From the NCBI RefSeq assembly GCF_003149185.1, contig NZ_QGDO01000001.1:868001-932000 (forward strand): DNA of 64,000 nt, read 5' to 3'. Under the pieces are notes generated by a model. It did no database searches. It was not told the DNA's origin and was given only the letters and a program-made list of their open reading frames with translations. Shown piece after piece: positions 61,298-64,000 of the stretch. Origin of the DNA: Sediminitomix flava. Lineage in GTDB: Bacteria > Bacteroidota > Bacteroidia > Cytophagales > Flammeovirgaceae. The translations under genes were made by a program, and so were the position numbers. Position 1 is the first letter of the stretch; each line of letters starts with the position of its first letter.

Positions 61298-61993
61298 TTA
61301 AAATAAATTGCCAGCCTTGTAGTGCTTTTTCAAGAGTAGAGGTAATTCTACGATAAAATCATAAGCAGCTACCCAACCTCCATGGAATAGCGTTTTAAAT
61401 GACTGTATAACTCCTGGTTTAGCAGGTCTGAACTTCAAATTGTCGGGGGACTGATTTTTACTGATATGCTCTAAAATTGGTTCAAGGTAATCGGTATTAT
61501 TCCATGCCCTTACGTATTTAATCACCCCATCTGTCCCGATGATAAACATACTATTAGGCAATTCTCCGTAAGTCTTATGTGCCTTACCGTCTAGATTATC
61601 AATTAGAATGGTTCTTCGGTCATCGTAAAAACGAATTGCTTCTCTTGCCGCAGCTACTTTATCCGTTTGGCTTAAGTGATTTTTGATGATATTTCCAGGA
61701 TGAGCTTCACGAACATATAAAACAACAAAATTGTATTCTGGATGACGTTTTGCAATTTCTTGCATAGGGTTTACATGTCCTCCGTACATTGGGCAAGTGA
61801 TACTTCCCATCTCGAAAACTAGAGGCTTATCAAGAAAATCTGAAATCTTTACTTTTTTTCCTTCGGCAGTCATCAATTCATAGTCAATGAACCGATCACC
61901 CTCCTTCAAACCCATAAAGTCATGGAATTGGTAGAAATCAGCTTTAAATCTTGGGTAATTATAATTCTGCGAGTTGTTTGTGTTTGTTTTCAT
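61298..61993 (-). CDS. Iodothyronine-deiodinase-like thioredoxin-fold protein (Cys form)
   Basis: The 231-residue protein has the thioredoxin-fold segment PLVFEMGSITCPMYGGHVNPMQE, aligning with the deiodinase active site, where cysteine (Cys67) stands in place of the selenocysteine of animal enzymes. NFVVLYVREAHPGN and the later NSMFIIGTDGVIKYVRAWNNTDYL also match the family, and a C-terminal amphipathic tail follows (SFKTLFHGGWVAAYDFIVELPLLLKKHY). Bacterial members have unknown substrates and are probably redox or peroxidase enzymes. The codon is TGC, so no selenocysteine is involved. It stands alone downstream of a Crp/Fnr gene. Confidence 0.78.
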   Translation of the reverse strand: MKTNTNNSQNYNYPRFKADFYQFHDFMGLKEGDRFIDYELMTAEGKKVKISDFLDKPLVFEMGSITCPMYGGHVNPMQEIAKRHPEYNFVVLYVREAHPGNIIKNHLSQTDKVAAAREAIRFYDDRRTILIDNLDGKAHKTYGELPNSMFIIGTDGVIKYVRAWNNTDYLEPILEHISKNQSPDNLKFRPAKPGVIQSFKTLFHGGWVAAYDFIVELPLLLKKHYKAGNLF

Positions 61994-62096
61994 GTCTTAT
62001 CTACTTTTAATGATAAGACAAAGTTAGTTGACGGCTTTTCGAAGTCTTTTGACAAATATCAAAAAGCAATTGGCAGACTATTTTCTGCTAAAGAAC

Positions 62097-62684
62097 TTAT
62101 TTACTTTTCTTTCTCACTCTACTCAAGGTTTCTTGCGTAATCCCTAAATAGGTAGCGATTTGCCCTAATGAAGCCCTTTGGATTACTTCAGGTTGGTTTG
62201 TCATCAAATCATCGTATCTTTCTTTTGCGGAGTGCATCTGAAGAGAAAGAATACGTTTTTCTAGACTTAAATAATATCTATCCCTTAACAATCGTCCGAA
62301 ATAAAGTGAGTCTATAGATTCATGATATAATTCTTGGATATTTTGAAAGCCAATTTGGATAACCGTAGAATTCTCTACAGCCTCTAAATAATCTAATGAA
62401 GCTTTTCCTGTTGTGATAGAGTAGATCGAAGTGATCATTTCGTTCTCGTGAGCAAATTCTAATGTAATATCTTTCCCATCTTGCAGCGTATATCTACGAA
62501 TAAAGCCTTTGTGAATGATGTAGGCATTTTTACAGTACTCTCCCTCTTTCAGTAAATTAGTTCCTTTTTCGTATTCTTTGACCTCAGAAATCTCTAAAAG
62601 AAGCGTTAATAATTCATCTATAATCTTTTCTGTGGATATAACAGGCTGTAAAAAGGCTTTAAAAGTTTGCTTAATGTCATTCAT
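62097..62684 (-). CDS. Crp/Fnr-family transcriptional regulator
   Basis: The 195-residue protein has a cyclic-nucleotide-binding-like beta barrel at about 20-125 (YEKGTNLLKEGEYCKNAYIIHKGFIRRY) and a C-terminal helix-turn-helix with RASLGQIATYLGITQETLSRVRKK. No Fnr-type cysteine cluster is seen, so it is not an oxygen-sensing Fnr; a cAMP-type ligand pocket is not evident either. Its start at 62684 lies about 200 bases from a divergent AraC gene, and it is followed after about 100 bases by the deiodinase-like gene on the same strand. Confidence 0.88.
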   Translation of the reverse strand: MNDIKQTFKAFLQPVISTEKIIDELLTLLLEISEVKEYEKGTNLLKEGEYCKNAYIIHKGFIRRYTLQDGKDITLEFAHENEMITSIYSITTGKASLDYLEAVENSTVIQIGFQNIQELYHESIDSLYFGRLLRDRYYLSLEKRILSLQMHSAKERYDDLMTNQPEVIQRASLGQIATYLGITQETLSRVRKKSK

Positions 62685-62887
62685 CGATCTACTCGGGCTG
62701 ATTTATAATTGAAACGAGATAGACAAATATTCAGTTTATTTCCAACCAAGTCAAATGACCAAACTTACTTTCTACATCAAAAATGAAGATTATTCTACAA
62801 ATCAGAATTTATTCGTCCATTTTGAAATTTAGAATATAGAAGCTCTTTGGTAAGAGTTATATGTAAAATACAATTCTGAGTAAAAAT

Positions 62888-63748
62888 ATGCCCAAGACCT
62901 ATTCTATAACTGAATTCACAAAATATCTGAATATTGATGGATGTAAAAGCAACAAAGTCCACCTTACCAATTATGACGACCACTCAAACCTCAAACTTAG
63001 TTCTGAACCTATTATTGTTGATTTTTATTTGATGGCTATCAAATTGAATTTTAGTGAAACTGAAGCTTTTGGCAAGACAAAAGAAGACACCCGCAATACT
63101 TTTGCCTTTTTAGATGTCCCTAAAAAAACATTGGCTTGGGACGTAAAACAAACTTGGGGAGGCTATCATATACTACTAAGTGAAGCGGTTTTTAAAAAGT
63201 ATACTGATGAATACAGCTTTTTCAAATACGAAAATCATGAGTCTTTATTTTTAACTGAAGAAGAAGAAGTTGTACTTATTGACATCTTTAAAAAAGCATA
63301 TGATGAATATCAGAAAGAAGATTTTAACGAAGCAATTATTCTCTCTTATGCACAATTGATACTCACCTATATTCATTCATACTACAAACGCCAATTCGAT
63401 ACAAGAAGCAATGACTACAATAAAGTCGTTGATTCGTTCCTCTCAGAACTAGACGGTTATTTTTATGAACCCGAACAGGAAGTTTATTTACCTTCCGTGT
63501 CCTTCTTCGCAGATAGAGCCAATCTTTCTCCAAACTATTTCGGAGATGTGATTAAACACTTCACAGGTAAATCTCCACTAGAACATATTCATGAAAACAT
63601 CGTCAAACAAGCAAAATCCAAACTCAGAAAAACCAACTTAAGTATCAGTCAGATTGCTTATAGTTTGGGTTTTGAATATCCTACCTATTTCACCCGTTTC
63701 TTCAAGAAAAAAACAGGGCTATCTCCTAAGGTCTATCGAAATCAGTAA
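62888..63748 (+). CDS. AraC-family transcriptional regulator
   Basis: The 286-residue protein has a variable N-terminal half, beginning PKTYSITEFTKYLNIDG, and a C-terminal AraC domain from about residue 195 with VSFFADRANLSPNYFGDVIKHFTGKSP and ISQIAYSLGFEYPTYFTRFFKKKTGLSPK. It resembles Bacteroidetes AraC proteins that activate a divergent or downstream gene; the ligand is unknown. The divergent Crp/Fnr gene shares the 203-base upstream region. ATG at 62888 fits. Confidence 0.9.
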   Translation: MPKTYSITEFTKYLNIDGCKSNKVHLTNYDDHSNLKLSSEPIIVDFYLMAIKLNFSETEAFGKTKEDTRNTFAFLDVPKKTLAWDVKQTWGGYHILLSEAVFKKYTDEYSFFKYENHESLFLTEEEEVVLIDIFKKAYDEYQKEDFNEAIILSYAQLILTYIHSYYKRQFDTRSNDYNKVVDSFLSELDGYFYEPEQEVYLPSVSFFADRANLSPNYFGDVIKHFTGKSPLEHIHENIVKQAKSKLRKTNLSISQIAYSLGFEYPTYFTRFFKKKTGLSPKVYRNQ

Positions 63749-63895
63749 AATGTTTCATTTTTTAAGTGATCTGTGCATTCACATTTATTTAAAATAAAGC
63801 GACATTGCTTTCATCAAACATCCTCTGTTTTAGCTGATTTACCTATTGCTAGTCAAACAAAATCTTATTGTATCACTCTTACAACTTGAAATATT

Positions 63896-64000
63896 ATGTT
63901 TCAAAAAACTTTAGAGTATCAAATAGATAGCACTTTGAAAAGTAGAATGGGCGAAGAACGCTACCTGAAAGCTATCGAGCAACAAAAATCAATTGCTGAA
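63896..64000 (+). CDS. Partial CDS, N-terminus only
   Basis: An open frame from ATG at 63896 runs to the window end, giving 35 residues (start MFQKTLEYQIDSTLKSRMGE). It is polar and looks helical; no family is recognised. The rest lies outside. Confidence 0.4.
   Translation, partial: MFQKTLEYQIDSTLKSRMGEERYLKAIEQQKSIAE

Noticed and set aside
61780-61805. Possible selenocysteine at the deiodinase-like active site
   Set aside because: The minus-strand codon is TGC (cysteine), not TGA, and no SECIS-like hairpin is required or seen.
1-64000. CRISPR arrays, insertion sequences, prophage genes
   Set aside because: No regularly spaced repeats, transposase, integrase or phage structural proteins were found in either strand.

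Overview
The window reads as chromosomal DNA from a member of the Bacteroidetes (Bacteroidota), most likely of the Cytophagales type. The evidence is AT-rich intergenic DNA, -7 boxes of the form TAnnTTTG before several genes (for example fbp and trpS), few Shine-Dalgarno sequences, a TonB-dependent receptor with a carboxypeptidase-like front domain, a class 1 FBPase, BshC, and family-typical TrpS, DnaN and ScpA. The genus cannot be fixed from the sequence. Housekeeping genes are interspersed with two themed regions. No rRNA, complete tRNA, CRISPR array, insertion sequence or prophage was seen.

Layout. 1-6 kb, minus strand: a cut-off membrane-protein gene, an alginate-export-type outer-membrane barrel, a MATE exporter, a geranylgeranyl-reductase-type flavoprotein and a LolC/FtsX-type permease. 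6.2-8.5 kb, plus strand: a double universal-stress protein and fructose-1,6-bisphosphatase. 8.5-14 kb: the nitrite-reducing NrfHA pair (minus), divergent from ccmE-ccmF for cytochrome c assembly (plus). 14-15.5 kb: a small unknown gene translationally coupled to bioB. 15.6-17.3 kb: an AraC regulator and a gene-less stretch. 17.3-23 kb, minus strand: an eight-gene molybdenum operon, modE-modA-modBC-mobA-moaD-moaE-moaCB-moaA, with two gene fusions. 23.2-28 kb: a lipid A acyltransferase, a TonB-dependent receptor and a secreted unknown protein. 28.2-38 kb: a SpoIIE phosphatase with a nitrate-sensor-like front end, a NrtABCD-type nitrate ABC importer with its own outer-membrane barrel, and a divergent NarK transporter. 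38-43 kb: gamma carbonic anhydrase, trpS, dnaN, an unknown lipoprotein pair and a small Spy-like protein. 43-52 kb: an envelope-glycan region with two tandem paralogous glycosyltransferases, an MsbA-type exporter, four further glycosyltransferases and a GT-D enzyme. 52-64 kb: scpA, an M20 dipeptidase, a fatty acid hydroxylase, bshC, a thioredoxin-like protein, cinA, a metallophosphoesterase, a deiodinase-like protein, a Crp/Fnr regulator and an AraC regulator.

How it fits together. Between about 8.5 and 38 kb lie most accessory parts of nitrate and nitrite reduction to ammonium: nitrate uptake (outer-membrane barrel, NrtABCD, NarK), molybdate uptake and molybdopterin synthesis for a nitrate reductase, the nitrite reductase NrfHA, and heme-attachment proteins. 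The nitrate reductase itself is not in the window. The molybdenum operon is very compact, with most junctions overlapping by 1-20 bases.

The least expected features are: two copies of a roughly 200-bp, multi-hairpin dispersed repeat (27864-28083 and 57469-57665); a gene-less transcription-unit-like stretch with a phased direct repeat, a -7 box, a tRNA-like fragment and a terminator (16.8-17.3 kb); the ModB-ModC fusion; a CxxxY-type CcmE; and the small gene coupled to bioB.
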